A stretch of DNA of 64,000 nt from JAGTVG01 sp963820995 (GCA_963820995.1 CAWGCL010000008.1:248001-312000), one strand, 5' to 3'; positions 22,228-30,872 are shown, counted from the stretch's first letter. The notes: generated by a model from the letters alone, not told the origin. Program-made: numbers and translations.

Positions 22228-22251
22228 GTGACTTTTGTTATTTCTATCGTC
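22228..22251 (+). promoter_or_regulatory. Island promoter motif, copy 1 (GTGAC-N15-CGTC)
   Basis: GTGAC at 22228-22232, then a 15-base spacer, then CGTC at 22248-22251, facing the lipoprotein gene whose ATG is 28 bases downstream. The flanks (ATGTGACTTTT and TATCGTC) match copy 2 at 23917 almost exactly. The layout fits an ECF sigma -35/-10 pair; the match to other copies is seen, the sigma dependence is inferred. Confidence 0.7.
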
Positions 22252-22279
22252 CTAATTATGCATAAACTGTATAAATAAA

Positions 22280-23011
22280 ATGAAAAAATTAGCCCTTGTC
22301 CTTTGTGCAATATGGTTGTTCACTGGATGTAACACAAAACTAAAAGAAGACAATACATATCTTTTAGCCCGACTCGATTCTTTGCAATTAGTTGAGGAAG
22401 AAAACAAGTACTTATCAGGATTGCTGCTTCAGATTGAGCAATATATGGATTCCATTGATATTCAACTCACTAGGATTGATCTTGGCTTGGAAGCAGGTAT
22501 CCCTGAAGAAGATTATGTCTTACGAATGAAATTCTTAAATGAATATGTACAAAAAGCTGAATTGACGATCAATCAATTGTCAAGAACAAACAACACCAAT
22601 AGCTCTCAGATAAAAAATCTGCGAAAGAAAATTTCTGACAAAGACGAAGAAATTGAAAAATTACAACATAATGCATTGTTAGTTCAACAGGAGATAACTC
22701 AATTAAAAGAACAAATGATCATTACAAATGATGAATTACTCGCGACACAAAATGAATTAGAAAACAAAGAAGATGAATTAAGATATGCAGAATCTCAATT
22801 TCTCTATAAGTTCCAAGCTTCAGAAGCGGAATATTTATATGCATTAGGAGAAGGAAAAGAGGAAGTCACGATGCACATGCAGTTTGCTCGTAAAAGGAAA
22901 AAACAAAAGTTGATTGATGCTCTTGATTACTATACCAATTCCAATGATTTAGGTTATGAACCGGCAATGGCAAAAGTAAGTTATTTAAAGGAAAAACTTA
23001 AGATCAATTAG
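22280..23011 (+). CDS. Coiled-coil lipoprotein
   Basis: A 243-residue protein with a lipoprotein signal peptide ending in the lipobox LFTGC (Cys17). Nearly the whole mature chain is predicted coiled coil by its heptad pattern (for example LRKKISDKDEEIEKLQHNA), ending in a helical repeat-like segment (IDALDYYTNSNDLGYEPA) that resembles a single Sel1/TPR unit. It would sit in the outer or inner membrane facing the periplasm. It is single, preceded closely by a copy of the island promoter motif. Role unknown; a stress-induced envelope spacer or sensor is a guess. Confidence 0.8.
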   Translation: MKKLALVLCAIWLFTGCNTKLKEDNTYLLARLDSLQLVEEENKYLSGLLLQIEQYMDSIDIQLTRIDLGLEAGIPEEDYVLRMKFLNEYVQKAELTINQLSRTNNTNSSQIKNLRKKISDKDEEIEKLQHNALLVQQEITQLKEQMIITNDELLATQNELENKEDELRYAESQFLYKFQASEAEYLYALGEGKEEVTMHMQFARKRKKQKLIDALDYYTNSNDLGYEPAMAKVSYLKEKLKIN

Positions 23012-23324
23012 TATTATAAGAACGACTACAATTTAAGCATAAATAGATAATTGAATAGTTGGATTAGGGGTTACGAGTTAATTAAAAGATTTATCGAAGT
23101 CCTTCCGGTTTTTGAAGTCTTTCAAGAAGTCCATGGGAACGTTAAGTTCTTTTTTATCGCTAACTGTTTAAAAGTTATAATTTTAATATTTTGAGGATGC
23201 TTTTCTCAATTTTAGAGGTTAAGAAAAGTACCTCTAAGTTAGCGTTTACAAAATCCAATCTACACTACCTCACAGAAAACCTTTTACAGAATCAATTCTA
23301 CACCACCTATTATTTAATTGGAAA
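23012..23324. other. Convergent intergenic region with hairpin and imperfect direct repeats
   Basis: Between convergent genes. TTAGAGGT (23212-23219) and ACCTCTAA (23230-23237) form a perfect 8-bp stem with a 10-base loop. A 26-base imperfect direct repeat follows (23245-23270 and 23283-23308; both end CTACACYACCT) with a 38-base period. GAAC-GTTAA-GTTC followed by six T's at 23137-23154 may be a weak terminator for the lipoprotein gene. No gene seen. Confidence 0.4.
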
Positions 23325-23873
23325 CTATTTAATGGCTTTGTGCAGTTGATTAATTTTGTCTTTTGCTCTACTCAATCTCATCTTAACAGCACTCTCAGAA
23401 ATATTCAATGCAATTTGTATATCTTTTATTGACTTTCTCTCCTTATATTTTAACAATAAAATAAGTTTTCCTTCCGGGGTTATTTGATTTAACAATCCAA
23501 TTAATAATTTTTCTGACATTTCATCAGATATTATCTCATCATATTCGAGTAATTCGCCAACTTCGCCACTTAATTTTTCCGTGATATCTTGGTGTAATTC
23601 CTTTCGCTTCTTTTTTAGATAATCTATACAGTGATTATGTATTATGGAATATAACCATGTCGTAAATAGAGAACCACTTTTAAAAGTGTTCATTTTCAGA
23701 TATAATTTGATAAGAATATCCTGGCAGAGATCTTCTGCAACATCACGATTTTTAACATACCTCAGACACTTGTATTTAATCAGTGATCTGTGCCTTTCAA
23801 CAAGAATAGAGAATACTTCTGGATCAAATTCAGTGTTTAATTTCAAGACTATTTCTTCATCAGTCAGTTTCAT
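23325..23873 (-). CDS. ECF-type RNA polymerase sigma factor (paralogue 1)
   Basis: Starting at the ATG at 23873 (MKLTDEEIVLKL), the product of 182 residues has sigma region 2 (VAEDLCQDILIKLY with the promoter-melting helix, FTTWLYSIIHNHCIDYL) and region 4 (KLILLLKYKERKSIKDIQIA, SESAVKMRLSRAKDKI). The frame is open further upstream, but the start chosen aligns with the paralogue at 26030-26608, which also begins with LTDEEIV. No anti-sigma gene with a membrane helix follows it. It is divergent from the UspA-type gene at 24044, with an island promoter motif in between facing away. It is a candidate to read the GTGAC/CGTC promoters in this region. Confidence 0.9.
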   Translation of the reverse strand: MKLTDEEIVLKLNTEFDPEVFSILVERHRSLIKYKCLRYVKNRDVAEDLCQDILIKLYLKMNTFKSGSLFTTWLYSIIHNHCIDYLKKKRKELHQDITEKLSGEVGELLEYDEIISDEMSEKLLIGLLNQITPEGKLILLLKYKERKSIKDIQIALNISESAVKMRLSRAKDKINQLHKAIK

Positions 23874-23916
23874 TATCGTCATTATATAAATAACAAAAAA
23901 TTGTATTCTCTGACAT

Positions 23917-23940
23917 GTGACTTTTCGAAAAGATATCGTC
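23917..23940 (+). promoter_or_regulatory. Island promoter motif, copy 2 (GTGAC-N15-CGTC)
   Basis: GTGAC at 23917-23921 and CGTC at 23937-23940, 15-base spacer. The context ATGTGACTTTT...ATATCGTC is almost the same as copy 1. It faces the UspA-type gene; the ATG at 24044 is 103 bases downstream, so either the leader is long or the true start of that gene lies nearer. Confidence 0.7.
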
Positions 23941-24043
23941 ATATGAATACCAAAAATACTATCGAAACGTAAAAAATCAATGAGAATGAAACTATTTAAA
24001 TTAATGGATCCAGGATTCCCATCCGTATTCAATAATTTCTTTT

Positions 24044-24733
24044 ATGCACCTGTTTTTCTTGAATTTCAAATCTATTGATAAAGGTAACGGTGTGAAATTA
24101 ACTAATAGGACATCCGATAACGAAAACTGGCCAATTCAGGTCAGAGATTTAACCAGTATATTAAAAAACAATAATCCGGATAGAATCGCTTATAAAATCG
24201 CTGAAAGGATGGGTAATATCGAGTATGATTTAATTATCGTCAACTTTGATATAAATTCCGAAAGCAATGAATATAAAGAGCAATTTTCAAATGAAGAATT
24301 GATACATGATATTATTTGCTTAACAGGATGCCCTGTATTATGCATTCCAAAATGGCGAAAATCAGTACCTATTAAAAATATATTATTACCAATTCATCTT
24401 TCTTCGAATATTATAAAGGATTTTGAAAAAGTTCTTCCTATTGCTAAGATATTTAATTCAATAATTCATTTGCTGATAATAAATAGTATTTCTGATAAAT
24501 TACCCATGGAATTAAGCAAGGTCTTTATGGATAAAAAAATACAGGTTATTCCAAAATTTATTGATCATAAAAATACCCCAGATACCATTTTAGCTTATGC
24601 ATGTATTGTTAGAGCCGATTTAATTTGTAATGCCATTTTACGTGACAGATATTCAAAACCAGACTTTCTGAACAATACTTGGAAGAACATAATCGATAAA
24701 TCTGAGGTTCCTCTTTTTAATTATTTGTATTGA
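24044..24733 (+). CDS. Divergent UspA-type stress protein
   Basis: A 229-residue protein whose two halves resemble tandem universal-stress domains: the end of a first domain (IEYDLIIVNFD ... CLTGCPVLCIPKW) joined to the start of a second (IKNILLPIHLSSNIIKDFEK, VLPIAKIFNSIIHLLII). The ATP-binding G-x2-G-x9-G(S/T) motif is not visible, so it probably belongs to the non-ATP-binding class or is degenerate. The N-terminus is shorter than in a full tandem UspA, and the start codon is uncertain. It is driven by island promoter copy 2 and convergent with the MscS gene at 24906. Confidence 0.65.
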   Translation: MHLFFLNFKSIDKGNGVKLTNRTSDNENWPIQVRDLTSILKNNNPDRIAYKIAERMGNIEYDLIIVNFDINSESNEYKEQFSNEELIHDIICLTGCPVLCIPKWRKSVPIKNILLPIHLSSNIIKDFEKVLPIAKIFNSIIHLLIINSISDKLPMELSKVFMDKKIQVIPKFIDHKNTPDTILAYACIVRADLICNAILRDRYSKPDFLNNTWKNIIDKSEVPLFNYLY

Positions 24734-24862
24734 GATCTATTCTTATACAAATCTGAAAAACACAGTAGGTGGACTTGACTTTAGTCTGAATTATTTCGCA
24801 TTAATTTGAAGACCTACAGAAGTGTTCATTGAAAACTAATAAGCAATTAATGATCAAAAAAT

Positions 24863-24901
24863 AGGCCTTGCCCAGCGAGAAACTTCAGTTTGTATAGGCC
24901 T
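24863..24901. terminator. Possible bidirectional hairpin between convergent genes
   Basis: Two copies of the self-complementary AGGCCT (24863-24868 and 24896-24901) bracket AAACTTCAGTTT (24880-24891), itself an AAAC/GTTT stem. Together they could form a two-layer hairpin between the UspA-type gene and the MscS gene. There is an A-run before it (24856-24861), which would give a U-run for the minus strand. Confidence 0.4.
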
Positions 24902-24905
24902 TATA

Positions 24906-25733
24906 TTACTTAATAATCTTTACATTTTCCGTTAATAATTTGCTAACTGGAATAACCATCCTGTAATCTTTTGTTTTAATAATACATGATGTATTATCAA
25001 TGAGTTCAATAGTACCTGTTATATCTTCGATCTCAATTGTTTGACCTGATTTAAACTTATTTCTTGTATAGAATGCAGAAAGTATATTAGATAAAACTGT
25101 TCTGGATCCAATTCCAAAGGAGATAGCAAATGCCAATAAAATCCCTCCCAAAATAATTGAAATATTAGAGGTAATGATGTTCGTATCCACCCCTGCTTGC
25201 TTGATTGCAGTAAGACTTATGATTATTAATATAATATAAAATGCAAAGTTACTTATAAAGCCTCCTGATGTTACATTTAGCGAATCAAAAACTCCCTTAA
25301 GTGCCCTTTTAATAAAATTGGCGATATATAAACCTATTATAAAGATGATGATACCACTAAATAGTTTTGGCAAATATGCTATAAGATCACTAATTGATTC
25401 TGATACGACTGCCCAACCAAGGGTGTCTGAGGCGGTAAGAAAAAATATTAGTAATATAACCCAGTACACAAACCTGGCAACGAGTTGAGAAGGTAAAATT
25501 GTAATTTTTACCTTGTCGAACATTCCCTCTAGCTGGACTTTTTCAATGATTTTATCAAAACCAATTATTTTTAATCCTCTTTTTACAAGGAATGATAATA
25601 ATTTTGCTAAAAACCAACCCAGAATAATCAAAAATAGTGCGCCGAGTATATTGGGTAAAGCTGACATTATGCTTCTTCCTAATTCCAATAGTGATTCAAA
25701 TACAATCTTTGTCCAATCGCTAAGAGTATTCAT
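24906..25733 (-). CDS. Short MscS-family mechanosensitive channel (paralogue 1)
   Basis: A 275-residue membrane protein with about five hydrophobic helices (for example ILGALFLIILGWFLAKLLSF and LFSGIIIFIIGLYIANFI). The pore-lining helix is rich in Gly/Ala (GGILLAFAISFGIGSRTVLS), followed by the first part of the MscS beta domain (FKSGQTIEIEDITGTIELID). The usual C-terminal alpha/beta vestibule is missing, as in the TM-helix-repeat subfamily. It is expected in the inner membrane as a tension-gated solute valve. It lies downstream of and in the same direction as the second sigma gene and its 67-residue partner, and may be transcribed with them. It is closely related in layout to the gene at 30054-30872. 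Confidence 0.85.
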   Translation of the reverse strand: MNTLSDWTKIVFESLLELGRSIMSALPNILGALFLIILGWFLAKLLSFLVKRGLKIIGFDKIIEKVQLEGMFDKVKITILPSQLVARFVYWVILLIFFLTASDTLGWAVVSESISDLIAYLPKLFSGIIIFIIGLYIANFIKRALKGVFDSLNVTSGGFISNFAFYIILIIISLTAIKQAGVDTNIITSNISIILGGILLAFAISFGIGSRTVLSNILSAFYTRNKFKSGQTIEIEDITGTIELIDNTSCIIKTKDYRMVIPVSKLLTENVKIIK

Positions 25734-25814
25734 GTGTATAAAATTTAGAGGTATGAAAATTAATTGATATCATGAAATTTATATTTCGCTAAGTATTACT
25801 ATTTGTTTGTCTTC

Positions 25815-26018
25815 TTATTCCTGAGATTTTTGATCCATTCCATCATCATTATTTAATATTTTGGTAATTGTCATTCCCATCCTTGAAGTATATAGCTCTG
25901 CCACATCACCTAATAAATATGCCAGCCGGATATCATTCATTACTTTTTCCTTTAAAGAAATAGGGACCTCTTCATTAGATTCAAGCATCTTAAAAGAATT
26001 GTATTTTTTTTCTTTCAT
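25815..26018 (-). CDS. Small soluble protein coupled to the ECF sigma gene
   Basis: A 67-residue protein starting 11 bases after the stop of the sigma factor gene, so translation is probably coupled. The core SLKEKVMNDIRLAYLLGDVA ELYTSRMG (split for length) is helical and amphipathic; there is no membrane helix or Cys/His zinc motif, so it is not a classical anti-sigma factor. Its position nevertheless makes it the best candidate for a regulator or co-factor of the sigma factor. No family recognised. Confidence 0.6.
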   Translation of the reverse strand: MKEKKYNSFKMLESNEEVPISLKEKVMNDIRLAYLLGDVAELYTSRMGMTITKILNNDDGMDQKSQE

Positions 26019-26029
26019 AATTTTATTAT

Positions 26030-26608
26030 CTAAATAACATTATGGGAATATTTATCGTGATATATCTGGATAACCTTATCTCTTGATCTTTTTAACCGCA
26101 TTTTTACCGCACTTGTAGATAGATTGGCAACCACTTCAATTTCTTTAATTGTTAATTCATCCTGATATTTTAAAAGTAATATCATCTTCTCTTCAGGTAG
26201 GAGTATGTCCATAATAACTTTAAGCCTATCCATCTGGATCTTCAATATTTCACTCTCATTGGTGGTTTCCTCTTCAGCAATTTCTTCCAGGGAATAATCT
26301 TTATACTCTAACTTGTATCTTTTCTCCCTAGTGACATAATCAACACAGTAATTGTAGGTTATAGCGAACAACCATGTTGAAAATCTTGCACTAAAATTAA
26401 AACTGCCCAATTTCAAAAAAACTTTCAAAAAAACATCATGCGCAACATCCTCGGCTTTGACCTTACTCTTCACAAAACCTATAGATTTATTATAGACTTT
26501 TTGAGCATACCGATTATAAATGACCTCAAAATACTCTGGATCTTTGTTATCCAGAATCAACCGGACAATTTCTTCATCTGTCAATTTGTTCAAATCAACT
26601 CTTTTCAT
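26030..26608 (-). CDS. ECF-type RNA polymerase sigma factor (paralogue 2)
   Basis: A 192-residue sigma factor with region 2 (VKAEDVAHDVFLKVFLKLGS, FSTWLFAITYNYCVDYV), an acidic linker (SLEEIAEEETTNESE) and region 4 (EEKMILLLKYQDELTIKEIE, STSAVKMRLKRSRDKV). It shares the N-terminal LTDEEIV and the region 4 SAVKMRL with the sigma factor at 23325-23873, so the two are paralogues within 2.5 kb. It is followed at 11 bases by a small soluble protein and then by an MscS gene. No island promoter motif was found in its own upstream region, so autoregulation through that motif is not supported. Confidence 0.9.
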   Translation of the reverse strand: MKRVDLNKLTDEEIVRLILDNKDPEYFEVIYNRYAQKVYNKSIGFVKSKVKAEDVAHDVFLKVFLKLGSFNFSARFSTWLFAITYNYCVDYVTREKRYKLEYKDYSLEEIAEEETTNESEILKIQMDRLKVIMDILLPEEKMILLLKYQDELTIKEIEVVANLSTSAVKMRLKRSRDKVIQIYHDKYSHNVI

Positions 26609-26789
26609 TTACAATTTGAAATGACAGAAAATTGCATATAAAATTAACTTATGCGGTATGATAAGAATTATAGAACTATTCATTGGCGGCAACTTATCTT
26701 TTTACACATTAATCATCCATTCCACCAACAACAAATAGCAATCTTATTGTTAGAATTCACTTAAATTTTTATTCTTTGGAAGACTATCC

Positions 26790-27164
26790 TTATAGTGTTT
26801 CGGACGTTTTCTGAAGATTTAGCAACTGATCAATTTTTTTCTGAAGAAGCTCCAATTTTTCATTTAAATATATTTCACCCTCTTGAAAAGCATTTGAAAA
26901 TTTCTTTGTTTTCAATCGAAGAAGTTCCTCTTCCATATTTTTATTTTTTAAATCCTTAATATAGATTGTCAACCATATTAATAATACAGAAAACATTCCT
27001 ATCAGAACAATAATTAGAACTATTGGCAACCTTATTGATCCAAAACCATAGTTCATCTCAAATAACAGATTATAAACCCGCCAATTGAAGATCATTAAAT
27101 ATATATTGAGAAATGTATAACTCAATATCAAAAACACTTGAATGAATTTTATTATCTTATTCAT
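26790..27164 (-). CDS. LapA-like membrane protein with coiled-coil tail
   Basis: A 124-residue protein with two transmembrane helices (FIQVFLILSYTFLNIYLMIF and LPIVLIIVLIGMFSVLLIWL), separated by a short loop (NWRVYNLLFEMNYGFG). A cytosolic coiled-coil tail follows (LKNKNMEEELLRLKTKKF, LNEKLELLQKKIDQLLNLQK). This topology matches LapA/DUF1049-type proteins, which in other bacteria assist envelope assembly. It lies 9 bases after a hypothetical coiled-coil gene and shares its promoter motif. The family assignment is by topology and pattern. Confidence 0.6.
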   Translation of the reverse strand: MNKIIKFIQVFLILSYTFLNIYLMIFNWRVYNLLFEMNYGFGSIRLPIVLIIVLIGMFSVLLIWLTIYIKDLKNKNMEEELLRLKTKKFSNAFQEGEIYLNEKLELLQKKIDQLLNLQKTSETL

Positions 27165-27173
27165 GATTTTTAT

Positions 27174-27596
27174 TTATTTATTATGATCGAGATTTCTACC
27201 TATTTTCAGAATTTGCCGATCAACTATTTCAATTTGATCAAACAAATTCGTCATCTTTTTAGTAGTCAAAAATCGTTTACTAACTGTTCCATTTTTTTTG
27301 AATTCATGAAACACTGTGTCACCCAAAATTACATTTAAAGCTTCTTTTTCCCTGGTCAGTTGACTAATCTCTTTATTTCCTTTATATTCATCAATATAAT
27401 TATGAACAACAGCTGCACTTTGTTCAAATTTCTCTGACCCGGCTTCATACAAGTCCTCAGCTTTTTCCTTAATTTCCTCAAGGAATTCTGTTGACATTTG
27501 GCTAAAAACTTTTGCTCCTTCAGAAAGGTTACCTCTGAAGTCATTCCATAAAATGTCAATTTTTGATTTGCTGGATTTTGTTTTTGTTTTTGTCAT
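27174..27596 (-). CDS. Helical stress-associated hypothetical protein
   Basis: A 140-residue soluble protein with a Lys/Thr/Ser-rich N-terminus and long amphipathic helices (FLEEIKEKAEDLYEAGSEKF, EISQLTREKEALNVILGD) reminiscent of phasin or apolipoprotein-like chains. No catalytic motif or signal peptide. It is the first gene of a two-gene operon with the LapA-like protein, 44 bases downstream of a variant of the island promoter motif. It may bind the membrane surface; that is inference from helix amphipathicity only. Confidence 0.6.
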   Translation of the reverse strand: MTKTKTKSSKSKIDILWNDFRGNLSEGAKVFSQMSTEFLEEIKEKAEDLYEAGSEKFEQSAAVVHNYIDEYKGNKEISQLTREKEALNVILGDTVFHEFKKNGTVSKRFLTTKKMTNLFDQIEIVDRQILKIGRNLDHNK

Positions 27597-27639
27597 AATT
27601 TATGTTGTTTAGTTTTCATTATTCCTAATCTATAATTAT

Positions 27640-27664
27640 GACTTGAAAAGTATCATTTAGTCAC
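27640..27664 (-). promoter_or_regulatory. Island promoter motif, copy 3, variant (GTGAC-N16-AGTC)
   Basis: On the minus strand GTGAC (27664-27660) is followed after 16 bases by AGTC (27643-27640); the -35 context ATGTGACT is the same as in copies 1 and 2. It faces the two-gene operon starting at 27596. The rest of the 306-base gap up to 27903 shows no gene. Confidence 0.55.
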
Positions 27665-27903
27665 ATTTTTTTGATAAAAAAAAGGTTATAAATGATTTTT
27701 TCACCTTAACATCAGGCAATACATTTTTGGCTTCTAATAGGACAGGAAGTGACAATGTTAAATAACGATTATATAATAAAATCACCTAATATATGATTCT
27801 GCAAAAATGCTCTTAATATTTATGCACAATCCTTCTTAACCTTTTAAGAAAGAATTGCTTTCAGCTCTATTAGACTCAAGCAAAAAAAAGGCTGAAAAAA
27901 TTA

Positions 27904-29217
27904 TCAGGTTAGACCAAACATAGTTATCATTATTGTGGCGAGACCTAAAAAGCTGAAGAATCCAACGATATCGGTTACTGTTGTCAATACTATTGAGGAA
28001 GATTGGGCCGGATCCTGGCCAATTGATTTTAGTAGAATTGGAATAACTGCTCCGGAAAATCCTGCAATTGCCATGGAAAAGACCATTGAAATGCCAATCA
28101 CCATCGCCAATCCTAATGACGAAGCCCAGATAAACACAATCAGCGAGGTTGTTAAAGCAACAGCAACTCCATTAACAGTCCCTACGATCAATTCTTTCTT
28201 GGCAACCTTGAACCACTGCCCGATCCGGATTTCCCGCAAAGCAAGGCCTCTTATAGTAACCGCTAATGCTTGTGAACCGGTATTCCCTGATTGTCCTGCA
28301 ACAACAGGAAGAAAAACTGCCAGAACAGTAATTTGTGCAATGGTTTCTTCAAAGATTCCCACAACGGAAGCTGCTAAAAACGCTGTTGCAAGATTGATTT
28401 CCAACCATGGAAGTCTCTTTTTAATTGCAAATGACGCTTTGGAAAGTGCCCGTTCTTCCCTGCCGGCACCAAACATTGCCTGAACATCTTCAGTAGCATC
28501 CGATTCCGCAGCTTTAATCAAGGCATCATGACGAATTACTCCGAGAAGACGATTATCAAGATCAACTACCGGAAGGTTAATAATTTTGCCATCTTTTATT
28601 AAATTCACGGCTTCTTCCTGAGGAGACATAACATGAATACTCACAGCCTTATCCATTAAATTGTCCAAAGTTTCCTCCGGAGGGGAAACAGCTATTGCTT
28701 GTACCGTCACCCTCCCTATAAGTTTATGTTCTCGGTCAACAACACTGACACTGAAGATTCTTCTATCTTTCAGTAACCTTAACTCGGCAAGTACTTGTTC
28801 AACAGTATTTTCCGGATAAAAAGATATAATTTTCATATCCATTAAAAACCCAGCTGAATCCGGAGGATATGTCAAAATTTCTTTTATTTCCCTGCCTAAT
28901 TTGCTTTGAAGTAGCTTGAGTTTTTTTTCTACTAAGGTTGGATCCAAACGAGAGAGCATTAGAGCACCTATATATGGATCGATAAGGGGAAACAATTCAG
29001 CGAAAAAAGCATCATCAATTTGTGTCAATACAGCAGAGCTTGTTGTATTATTGAGTTTCATAAGAATATCCCCAGAAATATTAAGTGGATTTTTTCGTAA
29101 ATATGACAATATCTCTTCCGTTGAAGCTTCATTAAGAATTTCAGCCGCTTCTCCTGGAAAATGCTGAAAATAATATTGGATTAAATTTTGTCTGATATCT
29201 TTTTTTTCCACTGCCAT
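27904..29217 (-). CDS. mgtE: MgtE-family magnesium transporter
   Basis: The chosen ATG at 29217 (MAVEKKDIRQNL) is separated by one base from the upstream stop; the longer open frame runs back into the preceding gene. The 437-residue product has the MgtE N domain (helical superhelix), a CBS pair (DSAGFLMDMKIISFYPENTV ... LPVVDLDNRLLGVIRHDALI) and five transmembrane helices, with the pore signature PVVAGQSGNTGSQALAVTIR and the C-terminal DPAQSSSIVLTTVTDIVGFF. It is a Mg2+-gated Mg2+ channel of the inner membrane. It is the third gene of an operon mscS - MgtE-type sensor domain - mgtE, which couples magnesium uptake to osmotic response. Confidence 0.92.
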   Translation of the reverse strand: MAVEKKDIRQNLIQYYFQHFPGEAAEILNEASTEEILSYLRKNPLNISGDILMKLNNTTSSAVLTQIDDAFFAELFPLIDPYIGALMLSRLDPTLVEKKLKLLQSKLGREIKEILTYPPDSAGFLMDMKIISFYPENTVEQVLAELRLLKDRRIFSVSVVDREHKLIGRVTVQAIAVSPPEETLDNLMDKAVSIHVMSPQEEAVNLIKDGKIINLPVVDLDNRLLGVIRHDALIKAAESDATEDVQAMFGAGREERALSKASFAIKKRLPWLEINLATAFLAASVVGIFEETIAQITVLAVFLPVVAGQSGNTGSQALAVTIRGLALREIRIGQWFKVAKKELIVGTVNGVAVALTTSLIVFIWASSLGLAMVIGISMVFSMAIAGFSGAVIPILLKSIGQDPAQSSSIVLTTVTDIVGFFSFLGLATIMITMFGLT

Positions 29218-29218
29218 A

Positions 29219-30050
29219 TTATTTGTTTTTAACATTCCATAATAATTCTGTTGTGCTCCTGAGGAGGCTGGACAATCCAATTTGATAAAGATCACCAAGG
29301 GCGATACTTGCCTGTTGTACATCATTGCTTTTTGATTCTTTATCAAACTTTAAAGCCGAAAGGGATTTCTTATCGATAACGCCTAAGAAAACACCATGTA
29401 TATCTACTATTGGTAGTAAAGGCAGTTCTTCATATTCGATCTTTCCATTGATCAAGGGCATGCACATTGATGTTCGCTACAATTTCAGGGATGTTTGTTT
29501 TCATTATTGATCGAACTGGTTTAGCAGGATCTCCAGTTATCAGGTTTTTCAATTCTATACAGCCAACCAGGGCTTGTTCTGAAGACAAAACGAATATGTG
29601 TGATTGAACATAAATATTGTTTTCCTTGACCAAATCCAGAGCCTGGCCAATATTTAAGTTTTCCTTAAGTGTAAATACTATAGGATCCAGATAGGCACCA
29701 GCGGAATGTTCCGGATAGTTAATTATTTGCCGAATGGCACTTGAATGTTCTGATGAGATACTTTCCAACAGTGTCTGGATTAGTTTTTGATCAAGAATTC
29801 TTAGAATGCTGGCGGATATGGACGGGGCGCAAGTTTCCAATAGTTCCGTTGCAAAGGATTAATCAGCTTTCTCAATACAACGGGCAGCTTTTAAGCGGTT
29901 CAATTTACTCAGTAACAAGGATGATATATCAACTGGAAGTGATTTTAGAAACTCAATTAATTCTCCTTCACCAAGCTTTTCAATAACCTGCAGGGTTTCA
30001 TCTGTGTGAATAGTAATGAACTTCTCAAGGATTTTATTCTCTGTCTCCAT
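29219..30050 (-). pseudogene. Stand-alone MgtE N/CBS-domain protein without a transport domain, frameshifted
   Basis: The reconstructed protein of about 275 residues has an MgtE-N-like helical part (TLQVIEKLGEGELIEFLKSL, ISSEHSSAIRQIINYPEHSA) and CBS domains (GAYLDPIVFTLKENLNIGQA ... ELPLLPIVDIHGVFLGVIDK), but no transmembrane region before its TAA at 29219-29221. It therefore looks like a detached cytosolic regulatory half of MgtE. Frame breaks occur near 29850 and 29465. It begins 3 bases after the stop of the MscS gene and ends 1 base before the mgtE start, so the three are tightly coupled. It could dimerise with the following MgtE and modulate its gating; that is inference. Confidence 0.75.
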
Positions 30051-30053
30051 GAT

Positions 30054-30872
30054 TTATTTTTTCTTGATTAATACAGTTTTCTTTTCGTTAAAATCCTTTG
30101 CAGGAATCATAATTTGACCCGATTTGGTTTCAACAATGACTGATGTAGGGTTAATTTTAATTATTACACCTTCTATTTCTCCCGCCTGAATGGTATCCCC
30201 TTCCTTATAGGTTTTCCGTAGATAATAAGAACTCAGTATATTGCTTACCGAGTTACGTGCTCCGAGTCCAAAAGCCAGCGCTGCACCAAAAAGCAGGGCT
30301 CCCAGAAAAATACTTAGAATAATGATTATAAACAGGATGTCAATACCTATCTGATCGATGGCGATTAATACGGATATGATCACCACTAAGTATCGTACAA
30401 AATTGCCCAGTTGCCCAGCATTTGCAATTCCAGATCGTGAGGACCCGGAAGTAATCAGATCTCCGACAAGCTTACCAAAAATCATTCCAATAAATACAAT
30501 TAATACCCCTGCTAAAACATTGGGCAGATATGAGATCAAGCCGTCAAACCAGGTGGTTAATACCGGCAATCCCAATACGTTTGTTACAATGGCAATGGTG
30601 ATAATTATTATTACCCAGTAAAAAGTTTTTGAGAATAAAATGGCGGTACTTTTTAAATCAACCCCAAATGATTTGGACTCCAGCCTTGCGTTAATGTTTC
30701 TGTCTAAATAAAGGATAAACTTCCTGACCAGTTTTTGGGTGATCCATGCTATGACCAATCCAATAATGAACATAATTGCGGCAAGAATTAAGTTGGGGAT
30801 CAGGTCCAGAAATTTTGCATAAAATTCCTTAACCAGATTGCTGGTAGTTTCAACTATTGAATCAGAATTCAT
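30054..30872 (-). CDS. Short MscS-family mechanosensitive channel (paralogue 2)
   Basis: A 272-residue protein with about five transmembrane helices, a Gly/Ala-rich pore helix (FLGALLFGAALAFGLGARNS) and the start of the MscS beta domain (YKEGDTIQAGEIEGVIIKIN), ending without the C-terminal vestibule. It resembles the gene at 24906-25733 in length and layout. It is first in the operon with the detached MgtE sensor domain and mgtE, behind an island promoter motif about 230 bases upstream. Confidence 0.85.
   Translation of the reverse strand: MNSDSIVETTSNLVKEFYAKFLDLIPNLILAAIMFIIGLVIAWITQKLVRKFILYLDRNINARLESKSFGVDLKSTAILFSKTFYWVIIIITIAIVTNVLGLPVLTTWFDGLISYLPNVLAGVLIVFIGMIFGKLVGDLITSGSSRSGIANAGQLGNFVRYLVVIISVLIAIDQIGIDILFIIIILSIFLGALLFGAALAFGLGARNSVSNILSSYYLRKTYKEGDTIQAGEIEGVIIKINPTSVIVETKSGQIMIPAKDFNEKKTVLIKKK

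Noticed and set aside
23874..24032. The 53-residue N-terminal extension of sigma factor 1
   Set aside because: The paralogue starts at the LTDEEIV segment, and the extension overlaps the promoter motif at 23917-23940 and has no sigma-like sequence.
27935..28483. Plus-strand 182-codon open frame
   Set aside because: It is antisense to the well-supported mgtE coding region at 27904-29217 and shows no domain; a shadow frame.
29218..29346. The longer N-terminus of mgtE
   Set aside because: The extra 43 residues overlap the C-terminal coding part of the preceding sensor-domain gene; the ATG at 29217 fits the family start and the one-base gap.
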